A stretch of 64,000 bases of DNA from a virus: the IMG/VR virus record IMGVR_UViG_3300036766_000988, positions 1-64,000 of that record; one strand, 5' to 3'. The first letter of the stretch is position 1. The number at the start of each line of letters is the position of its first letter. The notes under the pieces are model-generated. The model did no database searches and was not told the origin of the DNA. It worked only from the letters and a program-made list of their open reading frames with translations. Below, piece after piece: positions 28,316-36,103 of this stretch. The translations under genes were made by a program, and so were the position numbers.

Positions 28316-28794
28316 GGCTGGAGACGGCTCAACAACTTGTCGAACATGGGGTTCGTGAGCGCTCCTCGACGAGCATGTTGTACGAGCCGCACAGCATGCT
28401 CGCCTGAACACCCAAGATGCAAGTAGAGCGCAAGGGCTGACACGAGCCCGCTTCGATTGCGTCCTTGCCAACAGGTAACGAGCGTCTTGCGCCCAGCTTT
28501 GAGGTTTGCAGCCACTTCACGCGCTGCCCTCAAAGCCAAGGCGAGGTCTTCTCGTTCGGGTAAGAAACTCCCGTTGTCATCGTTGGGAGCGTAGATGACC
28601 TGAACACCAGGGTACGGATTCGGCTCTCGAAGCCCAATCAACATCTCCATTCCATCGGGGAAAACACGCGGAGGCTGAAACTCACGTGCGCAAAGCACGA
28701 GCGTGTGAAACCCCGCGTTCGTCAGAGCGTGTCCTGGTGGAGGCCAGCCGCCTTGATAAAGCCCGGGATGGATAAGAGTCGCGTCGAAGGTCAA
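28282..28794 (-). CDS. Dual-specificity/tyrosine phosphatase-like protein
   Basis: 170 residues. The Cx5R signature is CWQGRNR with Cys 108 and Arg 114, followed by SG, on the expected strand-loop-helix (KTLVTCWQGRNRSGLV). N72-D-D is placed where the general acid loop would be. DSP-fold enzymes in RNA-processing contexts can dephosphorylate RNA 5' ends as well as proteins. Start is TTG at 28794, forming a TTGA overlap with the upstream stop; no ATG or GTG is available before the conserved core. Confidence 0.75.
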   Translation of the reverse strand: MTFDATLIHPGLYQGGWPPPGHALTNAGFHTLVLCAREFQPPRVFPDGMEMLIGLREPNPYPGVQVIYAPNDDNGSFLPEREDLALALRAAREVAANLKAGRKTLVTCWQGRNRSGLVSALALYLHLGCSGEHAVRLVQHARRGALTNPMFDKLLSRLQPQSATALQDPL

Positions 28795-28997
28795 CCGTTC
28801 GCCTTACGCACCATCGGCACGCTCATCTCACTTGGAAATGGAGAGAGCCGGATCACCCGCAATTTGCCTTTCGAGCGGCTCTTTGCATCGGGATCGTTCA
28901 ACACGGCTGCGTAGAGCGTCCGTGCAAGTTTCGCTGTCTCCGTGGTGGCCGCAGCCAGCGCCCGAATCGAGTCTTGCTCTTCACTCGAAATGCACAT
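28791..28997 (-). CDS. Small hypothetical protein
   Basis: 68 residues from ATG 28997, with AGGAGG nine bases upstream. The upstream in-frame extension overlaps the next gene and is rejected. Helical N-terminus then a short basic linker (KSRSKGKLRVIRL). Its stop overlaps the phosphatase TTG start. Confidence 0.6.
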   Translation of the reverse strand: MCISSEEQDSIRALAAATTETAKLARTLYAAVLNDPDAKSRSKGKLRVIRLSPFPSEMSVPMVRKANG

Positions 28998-29010
28998 CGT
29001 CACTGGCCTC

Positions 29011-29613
29011 CTAGCGTCCCCCAGGCAGTTTGGGCTTGTCCGTGTCGATGTAGCCCAACGCGGACAGTACCCCTCGAAGCAAGCCATTGGCCGTCGCGAG
29101 CTGCTCTCGAATTTTGAGCATCTCCTCGGCACGCTGTTGGGAGTCCTTGACGTACTCGTCGCGCGAGACCACCCGTCCGTGACTCTGACCTGGAAGCTGG
29201 GTTTCGACTTCGTGTTCGATGCGCTCGATCTTCGCCTCGATGTCGTCCTCGACCCGCTTGAGGCGATCCCGGAACTCTTTCATGTTCCGATCCATGCGAT
29301 CCTCGAACTGGATCTGACCGGAAAGGTCGTTCGACGAACTCATCCGAGTTCGTGCAAGAAGACGCTTCGCCCAGTCCGGTGGATCGTCTTCCCAAGAATC
29401 CACCTCGCGACGGAGCTTCTTGGTGGTGTCCTCGACGAGCGAAAGTGCGAGATAGATCCCTGTCTTGGGATCCACCGTTCCCACCTTCTCTTCGAGCAAA
29501 GCCAGACGTTTCTTGGTGTCCTTGACGACCGTTAGAAACGTCGTAACTGCTGAGGTGCCCCCCGTCAGCAAACCGCCGACTACGCTCTCGATCACATGTG
29601 TCAGGTCGGCCAT
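29011..29613 (-). CDS. Coiled-coil protein with hydrophobic N-terminus
   Basis: 200 residues. Residues 8-30 (ESVVGGLLTGGTSAVTTFLTV) form a moderately hydrophobic helix, followed by a long charged coiled coil (EFRDRLKRVEDDIEAKIERIEHE, broken here only for description) and a helical C-terminus ending KPKLPGGR. The plan resembles membrane-associated phage proteins such as holin-like or scaffold-like factors, but no family is recognised. Confidence 0.65.
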   Translation of the reverse strand: MADLTHVIESVVGGLLTGGTSAVTTFLTVVKDTKKRLALLEEKVGTVDPKTGIYLALSLVEDTTKKLRREVDSWEDDPPDWAKRLLARTRMSSSNDLSGQIQFEDRMDRNMKEFRDRLKRVEDDIEAKIERIEHEVETQLPGQSHGRVVSRDEYVKDSQQRAEEMLKIREQLATANGLLRGVLSALGYIDTDKPKLPGGR

Positions 29614-29672
29614 CGTTTACCCTCGTTAAGGGAGTTCCATAAGTATGTGATTCAACTAGGAAGAGCGTCACT

Positions 29673-30212
29673 TCACGCACCTCCCTTCGAATCGAAGCAC
29701 ACGACACAGCGTGGCTCGTACGTTTCGGATCCCCCGACGAGAATGGCAGCGTCAGATCGAATCAAACGATGAGAACGGGTGCTGGGACCTCCACATTTCG
29801 AGCACCGACCCGAAAGCTTCACGACTTCATTCGCGAAAGCCATCAAGACAGGCATGGGCCCGAAAGGACGACCGAAACAATCCAGGTCGAGCCCTGCAAC
29901 GATAACCCGCACTCCAGCGCGAACCGCGTCGAGAAGGCGCGGAACAGCATCCGACGAAAGGAACTGGGCCTCATCGATGGCGATGATCTCGGCGCCCAAG
30001 GGTAGGTCAGGAGCATCAGGAGCGAGACACTTCGCCTCGATCTTCAACCCATCATGCGAGTGGATGAACTCATCCGCATGCCGGGTATCCGTCACCGGCT
30101 TGAAGGCAACAGTGCGGGAAAGGTCCCTGGCAAGCCGAACGCGGTAGATGAGCGTCTCGGTCTTGCCGCTGAACATCGGCCCGGCGATCACTTCGAGACG
30201 TCCTGCGTTCAT
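29673..30212 (-). CDS. tdk: Thymidine kinase (type II)
   Basis: 179 residues from ATG 30212. P-loop GPMFSGKT at 11-18, Walker-B/catalytic IDEAQF at 79-84, lasso-region Gly/Ser segment, and the structural zinc pair C137xxC140 with C169xxC172. Phosphorylates thymidine to dTMP for phage DNA synthesis. Length is normal for bacterial and phage type II enzymes. A GTG at 30233 gives an extension without family support. The 131 bases between it and the next gene upstream hold only a hairpin and a doubtful 30-codon frame. Confidence 0.93.
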   Translation of the reverse strand: MNAGRLEVIAGPMFSGKTETLIYRVRLARDLSRTVAFKPVTDTRHADEFIHSHDGLKIEAKCLAPDAPDLPLGAEIIAIDEAQFLSSDAVPRLLDAVRAGVRVIVAGLDLDCFGRPFGPMPVLMAFANEVVKLSGRCSKCGGPSTRSHRLIRSDAAILVGGSETYEPRCVVCFDSKGGA

Positions 30213-30329
30213 CTCAGTTGTCCCTGCGCACAAGTAGATCTGGGACTATTTGGAAGAAGCCTCGACGATCCGGGGCCAGAGAGCTTCTCGTAGGTCTGCC
30301 CACCTGCACGGATGCTGAGCAGCCCCTAG

Positions 30330-30344
30330 GCACCCTTTGGGTGC
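30330..30344 (-). terminator. Hairpin directly after the RlaP-like gene
   Basis: GCACCC-AAA-GGGTGC begins inside the TAG stop. Six perfect pairs and a 3-base loop, but no U-run follows, so it may be an RNA end-stabiliser rather than an intrinsic terminator. Confidence 0.4.
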
Positions 30345-31438
30345 TACAGCATCGACTCCACGACCCTCATGCACAAAGCGTTGAGGGCGTGGATGTCCGA
30401 AGATCGGGGAAGAGACGAGAGCTTGTCTGCCTTCTCGATCCTGTGGGACTGAGCCTCGAACCACTCAGCGAGCTTCTCGAAATTCCAGGCTCCGGCACGG
30501 ATGCCGAGCAGCTCTTCGGCATCGTCACGTCGCACGTGAACCTGACCCGTCGTGAGGATCTCCTCGCAGCACCTGGAAAGACGAACCAGGTGCATCGCGT
30601 GTTTTGTGTCAAAGCCGAACTTCTCTTCGAGAGCTGCCCGCGCAGGATTGCGCTCCGTTTTCCACGTCTGGAACTGGATCCAGTTTCGGTGGGCAGCCCC
30701 ATATCGACGCTCCTGGTCAAGCAACTCGATGAAATTCGTCGTGAAGCCGATGTGCCGTGCTGCCGAAAGCCACACATGCTCGTCGAAAGAGTCCTCACCC
30801 CAAAGAGTGATCTCGGCAAGAAGCCGAAGAAACTCGTCCTTGATGGCCTGTCTCATACCCGGCTCGACACCTTCGAGTTCGTGCCATGACCATTTGTCGA
30901 GCTGCTTCTGGATGGCTGCCTGGGCTGCCGCAAGCTGATCAGCCGGGATGACAGTGCGCTCGGGAAGACCGAACTCTGCCCGCGTCGGAGGAGCCGCAAC
31001 GGGGTTGAGAAGCCAACGCCTATGCGTGAGGATGCGCTTCATCTGAGCGTGGGCGTACCCCTGGAACGTGTGCTTGACCTTCCGACTCAGAAAAAGGTGT
31101 CGGTTGTCGAGAAGCACTCGGGCAGGAGGCGTCACGAGAAGATGATCGGATTCATCCGTGTAGAGCAGCTCCAACACGTTCGGGTTGCACTCGGCAGCGA
31201 GCTTCAAGAACTTCTTGACCTCAAAGATCACGAGGTCGGGTTCCTTCTGCACGGCTTGCTCGAAAACCTGAGAAAACCCGAGGTAGTACTCTTTCGGAGC
31301 GATGGCGACGCCTCGAAGGTCGAGATCCGAAGTCGGTAGACTCGTCCCATAGGCATGAGATCCATGTCGAGTGACATAGATCGTCCGCTCGGGAAGCCAC
31401 GTGAGATTACCGGTGTAGATCTTCCAGTCGAAAGCCAT
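30344..31438 (-). CDS. RlaP-like nucleotidyltransferase
   Basis: 364 residues. DNA-polymerase-beta-type core: GSHAYGTS at 26-33 and SDLDLRG at 37-43 carrying the metal-binding Asp pair, as in the YcgL/RlaP family (PF10127). RlaP proteins are linked by genomic context to RNA-repair systems (Burroughs and Aravind), where they are predicted to add nucleotides to broken RNA; that is family knowledge, not shown here. Helical C-terminal domain. The start shares the bases CATG with the divergent gene at 31437, and its promoter-like element lies inside that gene. Confidence 0.8.
   Translation of the reverse strand: MAFDWKIYTGNLTWLPERTIYVTRHGSHAYGTSLPTSDLDLRGVAIAPKEYYLGFSQVFEQAVQKEPDLVIFEVKKFLKLAAECNPNVLELLYTDESDHLLVTPPARVLLDNRHLFLSRKVKHTFQGYAHAQMKRILTHRRWLLNPVAAPPTRAEFGLPERTVIPADQLAAAQAAIQKQLDKWSWHELEGVEPGMRQAIKDEFLRLLAEITLWGEDSFDEHVWLSAARHIGFTTNFIELLDQERRYGAAHRNWIQFQTWKTERNPARAALEEKFGFDTKHAMHLVRLSRCCEEILTTGQVHVRRDDAEELLGIRAGAWNFEKLAEWFEAQSHRIEKADKLSSLPRSSDIHALNALCMRVVESML
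31411..31421 (+). promoter_or_regulatory. CGGTG-TAnnnn element inside the RlaP-like gene
   Basis: CGGTG-TAGATC, reading towards the plus-strand gene at 31437 with a 15-base gap. It lies wholly within codons of the divergent nucleotidyltransferase. Confidence 0.4.
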
Positions 31439-31859
31439 GCGGGATCCCTACACCGAGTTGTTGGAAGCGTGGGCCGACATCCGAGCGAAACCCGACTCGC
31501 TTCCGCCCGAACTCGTGGACGAGATGGTGGAGATCGCGACGAATATCCGGCAGTGGATCTCCCGGGGCGAGAACGATCGGTTCCGCCAGACCCTGGACGA
31601 GCTGCGAGCGCACATCCCCAAAACAGCTCCTCCAAGGCGAACAGCCTACGAGATCGCCGTCACGTTGCTCGACGCTCTTCCGTTCGAGGTTGACGATCCC
31701 GAGACGCCCAGCGAGCCGTTCGCCTTCCGATGTTGGCGAACCGTAGAATGTGGGTACTCGGTCATGGATGCGAAGCTCGCCACAGACCCCAGCTTCCGAG
31801 TGTACCCACGCATCGAGTACCCACCCCCTTCACGTCACTTCTTGGAGACGAAGGCGTAG
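31437..31859 (+). CDS. Hypothetical protein divergent from RlaP-like gene
   Basis: 140 residues, helical N-terminal two-thirds (ELLEAWADIRAKPD, IATNIRQWISRGENDRF). No family recognised. ATG 31437 and the opposite-strand ATG 31438 overlap within CATG, so there is no intergenic DNA. The 3' end overlaps the convergent small gene by 25 bases. Confidence 0.65.
   Translation: MRDPYTELLEAWADIRAKPDSLPPELVDEMVEIATNIRQWISRGENDRFRQTLDELRAHIPKTAPPRRTAYEIAVTLLDALPFEVDDPETPSEPFAFRCWRTVECGYSVMDAKLATDPSFRVYPRIEYPPPSRHFLETKA
31445..31455 (-). promoter_or_regulatory. CGGTG-TAnnnn element of the RlaP-like gene
   Basis: CGGTG-TAGGGA, 6 bases before the ATG at 31438 and inside codons 3-7 of the divergent gene. 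Confidence 0.5.
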
Positions 31860-32029
31860 AGCTTCTCTGCCTCCGCAATCACCTGCTCCGTCGTGTACTT
31901 CGACCACTCTTTGGCCGTCGTCTGCTGCGTTTTCTGTTGCTCGAACGTCATGTGAGCGTTCTCGGCGATGATGTCTCTCGCAAGGTGCAGTAGACCAGCG
32001 CGGATCTCGTAGGGCTTCGGGTCAGACAT
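31835..32029 (-). CDS. Small helical protein
   Basis: 64 residues (MSDPKPYEIRAGLLHLAR ... KLYAFVSKK), fully helical, with a heptad-like C-terminal half. Proteins of this look are common in phages as small DNA- or protein-binding factors; no assignment. GGAG lies 7 bases before the ATG. A GTGGTG-TAGAGG element lies about 45 bases upstream. Confidence 0.65.
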   Translation of the reverse strand: MSDPKPYEIRAGLLHLARDIIAENAHMTFEQQKTQQTTAKEWSKYTTEQVIAEAEKLYAFVSKK

Positions 32030-32101
32030 GGGTGTTCTCCGTGTGTGTGTTGCGGCCTCTCCATGAAGCCGCACCGCGCCTCTACACCACAACGAAGGCG
32101 G

Positions 32102-32114
32102 GGAGCGTCGCTCC
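32102..32114 (-). terminator. Short hairpin after the 32116-32388 gene
   Basis: GGAGC-GAC-GCTCC starts one base after the stop region. Five pairs and no U-run, so terminator function is doubtful. Confidence 0.25.
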
Positions 32115-32115
32115 T

Positions 32116-32388
32116 TCACCACCACTTCGTGGGGGATTGCGGACCTTCACCCTTGGCGCACCACGCATAGGCGTCGTAGCCAACGTAGTGGTCAGAACGG
32201 AGATGCGGGTAGGTGAACTCGACAGGCTCGTCCCAGCCCACGTGGCCGAGCCAGCCCTTGTCCGTGATGAGGAACCGTACATCGTTGAGGTTGGCGTGCA
32301 TCTCGACGAGAGTGGCCTCAATGGGACCGATGATGTGCCCGTCCCCGGCGCCGAACCAGACCTCGATATCCAAGACGTTCTCGCTCAT
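32116..32388 (-). CDS. Hypothetical protein
   Basis: 90 residues from ATG 32388 (MSENVLDIEVWFGAGDGH), mostly beta strands with HANLNDVRFLITDKGW and a C-terminal aromatic cluster. The in-frame extension upstream lies in the nucleotidase gene and is rejected. The ATG is immediately past the TAA of that gene. Confidence 0.65.
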   Translation of the reverse strand: MSENVLDIEVWFGAGDGHIIGPIEATLVEMHANLNDVRFLITDKGWLGHVGWDEPVEFTYPHLRSDHYVGYDAYAWCAKGEGPQSPTKWW

Positions 32389-32389
32389 G

Positions 32390-33025
32390 TTACAGGGCCT
32401 CGCGGGCTCCTCGAAACCTAGAGGCTTCCAGAGGCTCGCGTTCGTACGCTCGCCGGAGGCCTTCACGCAGCTCGATCGTGTCCGTCCCGTCGTAGCGGAT
32501 GATGTTCGGATGCGCCTTGGAACCTCCGCTTGCGAAGTCCGCGTTCCACGGATGCGCGAGACAGATGACGAGACCACGCGGCCTCACCTTGAGCCACGTG
32601 AGGAAGTAGGGCGGAAAGTCGTCGAACAAGACCCGACCGTAAACGAGCGACTTCTGGCCGGTCACCGTGACGGTCGCGTCCGGGAGATGCTCGCAACACC
32701 ATTCGAGCTTCTCTCCCCAAGCGGGCCCGTTCTTCTGAGGTCCCTTGGTGAGCACATGAAGCCCGAATCCGAGCTGGCGAAGCTCCTCAACGACCTGGAA
32801 ACCCAACGGAAGGGGCTTGAGGTTGCGCCAAAAGCCGGGCTGGCGCTGAATCATCTTGCGGCGAGCCTCGACATGCGGGGGTTCACTGCCCGTCGAGTAC
32901 CGGTCCCCGTAGAGGGGCTCGTCAGGGCTTTGGAGCGACCGCATCTGGTTCCGCATCTCCGTGTCGTAGTCCGCCACGGTACCGTCGAGGTCGATGAGCG
33001 CTACCCGATCCTGTTCGTCTTCCAT
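32390..33025 (-). CDS. HAD-family 5'(3')-nucleotidase-like phosphatase
   Basis: 211 residues. Motif I IDLDGTVADY (11-20) with nucleophile Asp 12, motif II near LTKGPQ (about 93), and the acidic motif VLFDDFPPYF (about 132-141). The pattern fits the 5',3'-nucleotidase NT5C branch, which dephosphorylates nucleoside monophosphates or phosphorylated RNA/DNA ends. Promoter-like CGGTG-TACTTT sits 5 bases before the ATG. Confidence 0.8.
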   Translation of the reverse strand: MEDEQDRVALIDLDGTVADYDTEMRNQMRSLQSPDEPLYGDRYSTGSEPPHVEARRKMIQRQPGFWRNLKPLPLGFQVVEELRQLGFGLHVLTKGPQKNGPAWGEKLEWCCEHLPDATVTVTGQKSLVYGRVLFDDFPPYFLTWLKVRPRGLVICLAHPWNADFASGGSKAHPNIIRYDGTDTIELREGLRRAYEREPLEASRFRGAREAL

Positions 33026-33030
33026 GCTGT

Positions 33031-33041
33031 AAAGTACACCG
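33031..33041 (-). promoter_or_regulatory. CGGTG-TAnnnn element of the nucleotidase gene
   Basis: CGGTG-TACTTT, 5-base gap to the ATG at 33025. No TTGACA-like sequence is seen at the -35 distance. Confidence 0.55.
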
Positions 33042-33724
33042 AAAGTAATCCTAGAAACGCGAAACCCCCGCTGCCACCAAAGGCGCGAGGGTTGCGATGA
33101 AGTCGGCCGACAAGTTGTCGTCTAGACCTTGCGGGCAGCGTCCGACCTGAGAGTCATGTCTCAGCGTTCGGCGGGACAGGGTCGTTCACCCCTGGCGTCC
33201 CCGCTCCCATTTTGGCGATGTAGTCCAGACAGTATTCGGTCGAGCAGGCAGCGTAAGCCGTGGAACGAGCACGGGCAAGGGTTGACGGTTAGGGCCATTT
33301 TAGAGGCCCGCCTTGTCTTAGTATGTAGACCCAATCGGCATCTGACCCCCGCACCTAGATGCGGAAACCAGCAAAAGTTGACGGAGTCCGTTGGCGCCAC
33401 GTAGGACGCCTTGTGAGATTCAGGTCTTCTTCATGTATGGGAGTTCCCTTGGAAGATCGATTTTTAGATGTAGACCCTGCGGGCATTCCCCCGGTTGCTT
33501 TCGGGAGACAAAAGGTGCCGAGTCAAAAAGTGACGTCTACTTCACCAGTGAGATAGTGCCACTCCGTTGTCCGACTTAGAGTGTTGGATGGCTCGTGGAA
33601 GACAAGACTAAAGCAACTCGTAACCGTGTCAAGGAAAGAAAATCGGGGCAACAAGAAATGCTGAGTCGTTGTCGAAGGGTGATGTAGACCCAGACTGCAT
33701 TCGCCCCAAACTTGTAGACGCGCA
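33042..33724 (-). ncRNA. Long non-coding tract beside Ro60; candidate Y-RNA/small-RNA locus
   Basis: About 680 bases without a credible gene: open frames here are short and biased unlike neighbours. It holds repeated copies of a TGTAGACCC...GCAT element (33119, 33217, 33322, 33469, 33681, 33712), hairpins such as CTGAGA-GTCATG-TCTCAG (33147-33164) and GCATCT...AGATGC (33338-33361), and a minus-strand TTGACA-16-TAGTCT. Ro60 orthologues usually have their Y RNA gene next door, so this is the place to expect one. No tRNA-like or canonical Ro-binding stem could be proven by eye. Strand is a guess. Confidence 0.35.
33605..33632 (-). promoter_or_regulatory. Sigma70-like promoter candidate
   Basis: TTGACA (33632-33627), 16-base spacer, TAGTCT (33610-33605), reading away from the Ro gene into the non-coding tract. 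The -35 is a perfect consensus, rare elsewhere in the window. Confidence 0.4.
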
Positions 33725-33750
33725 GGGGGTCTGCCATCTGACAGACCCCC
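33725..33750 (-). terminator. Strong hairpin downstream of the Ro60 gene
   Basis: GGGGGTCTG and CAGACCCCC form nine perfect pairs around an 8-base loop, starting 8 bases past the Ro stop. No U-run on either strand, so this could be a transcript 3' end or part of a structured RNA. Confidence 0.45.
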
Positions 33751-33758
33751 CACACGGT

Positions 33759-35504
33759 TCACGTCATCGACTCGATGACCTCCACCCAGCTTGAAGCCGA
33801 GCCCGAGTGGAAGGACTTCACGACCTCGAACACCTGATCGGAGAAGCCGCCGACATTCAGGATGTCGTTCCTCGAAGGAGCGGGCGACGTGGTGTTCGGC
33901 TGTACGTCGTTGCACACGAGCCGTGCATCCGAACGGCCCTTCTTGATGAGGTCCCACTGACGGAGGGTCTCGGTCCTCGACCCACCCCAGTTACCGTACC
34001 TCGGCGAATCCATCCACGACTCGTTGTCCGAGACGTACATGGCGAGCGCCGGGCGGATACCCATGGTGGTGATGGCCGCGAGTGCCGCCGAGCAGTTGGT
34101 GCCGCCACATGGCAGCGCCGTGAGCTTCTGCGCGTTCGTCATGATCGAATCACGCGGGTTGAGACGAACGTCCGTGAGGGCCTTCGACTCGAACGGGATG
34201 ATGACCGCGTGCGGGTTCACCCGCAGCATCGAAGCCGCGATGACGGCTGCAACGTCGATGCAACGAACCTTCGACGTGTGCTGCTCGACCCGGCCGGTCT
34301 TCGGGTTCATCTGCATGCCCGTGATGGGCGAGTGCATGGAGCCCGAGATGTCCGGCATGATGACCACGACGTCATCGACGGTCGGAACGTTCTTGGTCGC
34401 GATCTCCATCGCGTCCTGGAGAGCATTCGTGATCTCGCGCGGCATCTCCGCGTTCATGTTGAGGTAGGCGACCAAGAGCTGGTACGGGAGAGCCCGTGCC
34501 TTCGAGATCGACTGCGCATCGGCAAGCTTGGCCGCAACCGCCTTCACGACGTCGGCGCTCTTGAACGCCCCCTTCTTGTTGAAGAGGTTGAGCCGCTGAC
34601 GAAGCGACTGCCACGACTGGCGCAGAGCCAGCTCCTGCCACTGCTCGACGCTGAGCGGCAGACCTTCGAGCATCTCGAAAGGCACCTTCGGGGTCTCCCC
34701 CTGCGGCTCCTTCTTGAAGCGCTCGTAATCCGCCACGACCGACGGAATTGCATCGGACACTACGAAATCGTTGCCCTCGAACTTCCCGGCGGTCTTGTCG
34801 AGCAGATAGCCGAAGAGAGCCGCGCGTTCGCGGGTCATCGGGTGCGGGTGAACGAGCGACACGATGTCCCCAAGGGACGGATCGTTGCCGATCGACTGGA
34901 AAAACACCTGCTCGTCGGTCTTGGTGTCGAACCAGCTACGAATGAGCCGACGCGGCGCCGTACCCAGGGACTTACGGCCCGCTTCGCCCGAGCGGACGAT
35001 CTGGACGAAGTTCTTGAGCATCTTGCCGTTGTCGATCACACGCGGGAACACGGCCCACACGATCTCGTTGAGACGCTCGACCTCCTCATGAGCCGCAGCG
35101 ATCTGGGCTTCGAGCGACACCGGGACGTCACGCTTCTCCGTGCGGAGAGCCGCACGCTGCTGAAGCAGAATCTCCTCGACCTTGTGTGCCTCAGCCACAC
35201 GACCCGAGAGAGTCGCGACGAGGAACGCGGGCATGTCCTTGAGGAAGCCCTTCTCACGGCTGTAGAGCGCGAGCTTCCCGATGAACTCGGGGTCGCACTG
35301 AGTCGTCAGCTCCTTCACCTTCGTGAGCTGATCCTCGGCCTTCGCGTAGAAGGTGTTGTTGAAGCAACCCGTCGCAGCGAGCTGCGCGAGGGCTTCCTTC
35401 GCCTTGAGCGAGTACGCCAACCCGCCCGCCTCGTTCTTCGTGTCCGCAGCCGGAGACTTCGCGGAAACGCCCTTCGCCCCCCTGAAAAGGCTCTTCGATG
35501 CCAT
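33759..35504 (-). CDS. rsr: Ro60/TROVE-domain RNA-binding protein (Rsr-like)
   Basis: 581 residues from ATG 35504, with AGGAGG five bases upstream. The N-terminal TROVE region is clear (GLAYSLKAKEALAQLAATG, then FIGKLALYSREKGFLKDMP), a HEAT-like ring that in Ro60 holds single-stranded 3' ends of misfolded RNA. The C-terminal vWA domain has an intact MIDAS (DISGS at about 385-389, later GGTNCS and VSDNES). Bacterial orthologues work with Y RNA and nucleases such as PNPase in RNA decay. The downstream 730 bases are non-coding. TGGTG-TATAGA lies about 96 bases upstream. Confidence 0.93.
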   Translation of the reverse strand: MASKSLFRGAKGVSAKSPAADTKNEAGGLAYSLKAKEALAQLAATGCFNNTFYAKAEDQLTKVKELTTQCDPEFIGKLALYSREKGFLKDMPAFLVATLSGRVAEAHKVEEILLQQRAALRTEKRDVPVSLEAQIAAAHEEVERLNEIVWAVFPRVIDNGKMLKNFVQIVRSGEAGRKSLGTAPRRLIRSWFDTKTDEQVFFQSIGNDPSLGDIVSLVHPHPMTRERAALFGYLLDKTAGKFEGNDFVVSDAIPSVVADYERFKKEPQGETPKVPFEMLEGLPLSVEQWQELALRQSWQSLRQRLNLFNKKGAFKSADVVKAVAAKLADAQSISKARALPYQLLVAYLNMNAEMPREITNALQDAMEIATKNVPTVDDVVVIMPDISGSMHSPITGMQMNPKTGRVEQHTSKVRCIDVAAVIAASMLRVNPHAVIIPFESKALTDVRLNPRDSIMTNAQKLTALPCGGTNCSAALAAITTMGIRPALAMYVSDNESWMDSPRYGNWGGSRTETLRQWDLIKKGRSDARLVCNDVQPNTTSPAPSRNDILNVGGFSDQVFEVVKSFHSGSASSWVEVIESMT

Positions 35505-35599
35505 GGTACCCTCCTGCATGCGCCCCGGCCGAAGCCGAACCGCCAAAGTGCCCGCCTTCATGCGACCCGCTATGGGCCGCCAAACTGGCGAGCAGGGGT

Positions 35600-35610
35600 T
35601 CTATACACCA
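35600..35610 (-). promoter_or_regulatory. Promoter-like element upstream of Ro60
   Basis: TGGTG-TATAGA, overlapping the last codons and stop of the upstream Pro-rich gene, 96 bases before the Ro ATG, leaving a leader with its own AGGAGG. Confidence 0.35.
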
Positions 35611-36080
35611 GGCTCGTTGAGACCGTCGAGATATTTTTCAACGACCCTCAAGGCCAGGGGGTCGTCCGCGTAGAGATACCGCTTCACCTTCCGGTACTTC
35701 TGGGGCGGACTTGGTACGGGGACCTTCGGCGGTTTCACATGCTTGACGGGCTTGGGCTTCTTGGGCGGCAAGACATGCTTCGGGGGGATCGGGGGATGAA
35801 GAGGAGCGGGCGGCGGTTCGCGAACGATCTCTGGTTTGTGAGGCTTTTTGGGCTTCCGCGGAAGATGAGGCTGCCCCGGATGACGATGCGGAGCTGGCTT
35901 TCCCTCCGTGTTGAGCTTCGAGGGCGGGATTTTCTGGTAAACCCCAGCCTCCTCCTGCAACGTCTCGGGAAGAACGTAGACGATCCGCTCCTTGTCCGTG
36001 TTGTAGACAGGGATCATGTTCTTCGGTCGCGTGTACTTCCCTTCCAGGAAGCGTGCGATGACACGATGAACGAGATCCAT
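35601..36080 (-). CDS. Pro/Lys-rich low-complexity protein with RVxARFL ends
   Basis: 159 residues. N-terminus LVHRVIARFLEGK and C-terminus ALRVVEKYLDGL are two versions of a short helical motif also seen in three other proteins here. The middle (about 60-130) is a disordered Pro/Lys/His linker (PPIPPKHVLPPKKPKP). The design, two sticky helices joined by a flexible linker, suggests a tether or adaptor. Ends in TAG, in frame with the Ro gene through 32 sense codons. Confidence 0.65.
   Translation of the reverse strand: MDLVHRVIARFLEGKYTRPKNMIPVYNTDKERIVYVLPETLQEEAGVYQKIPPSKLNTEGKPAPHRHPGQPHLPRKPKKPHKPEIVREPPPAPLHPPIPPKHVLPPKKPKPVKHVKPPKVPVPSPPQKYRKVKRYLYADDPLALRVVEKYLDGLNEPGV
36068..36078 (-). 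other. Weak promoter-like sequence before the Pro-rich gene not supported
   Basis: Only GGTAGACTC is present between 36090 and 36100, before the AT-proximal start at 36080. It lacks the CGGTG half, so I list the site as unassigned. Confidence 0.1.
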
Positions 36081-36103
36081 GCTCTCCAGAGTCTACCAAA
36101 AGA

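Noticed and set aside
30213-30343. 30-codon minus ORF between RlaP-like gene and thymidine kinase
   Set aside because: Only a GTG start, no ribosome-binding site and no homology; too short to support.
33129-33404. 91-codon plus ORF and 79-codon minus ORF in the Ro-linked tract
   Set aside because: No ribosome-binding site, poor codon pattern, overlapped by repeats and hairpins.
33725-33750. Calling the Ro-downstream hairpin a standard intrinsic terminator
   Set aside because: The stem is strong but no U-run follows on either strand; kept only as a hairpin.
36088-36100. GGTAGACTC as another promoter element before the Pro-rich gene
   Set aside because: It lacks the CGGTG half and could be chance.
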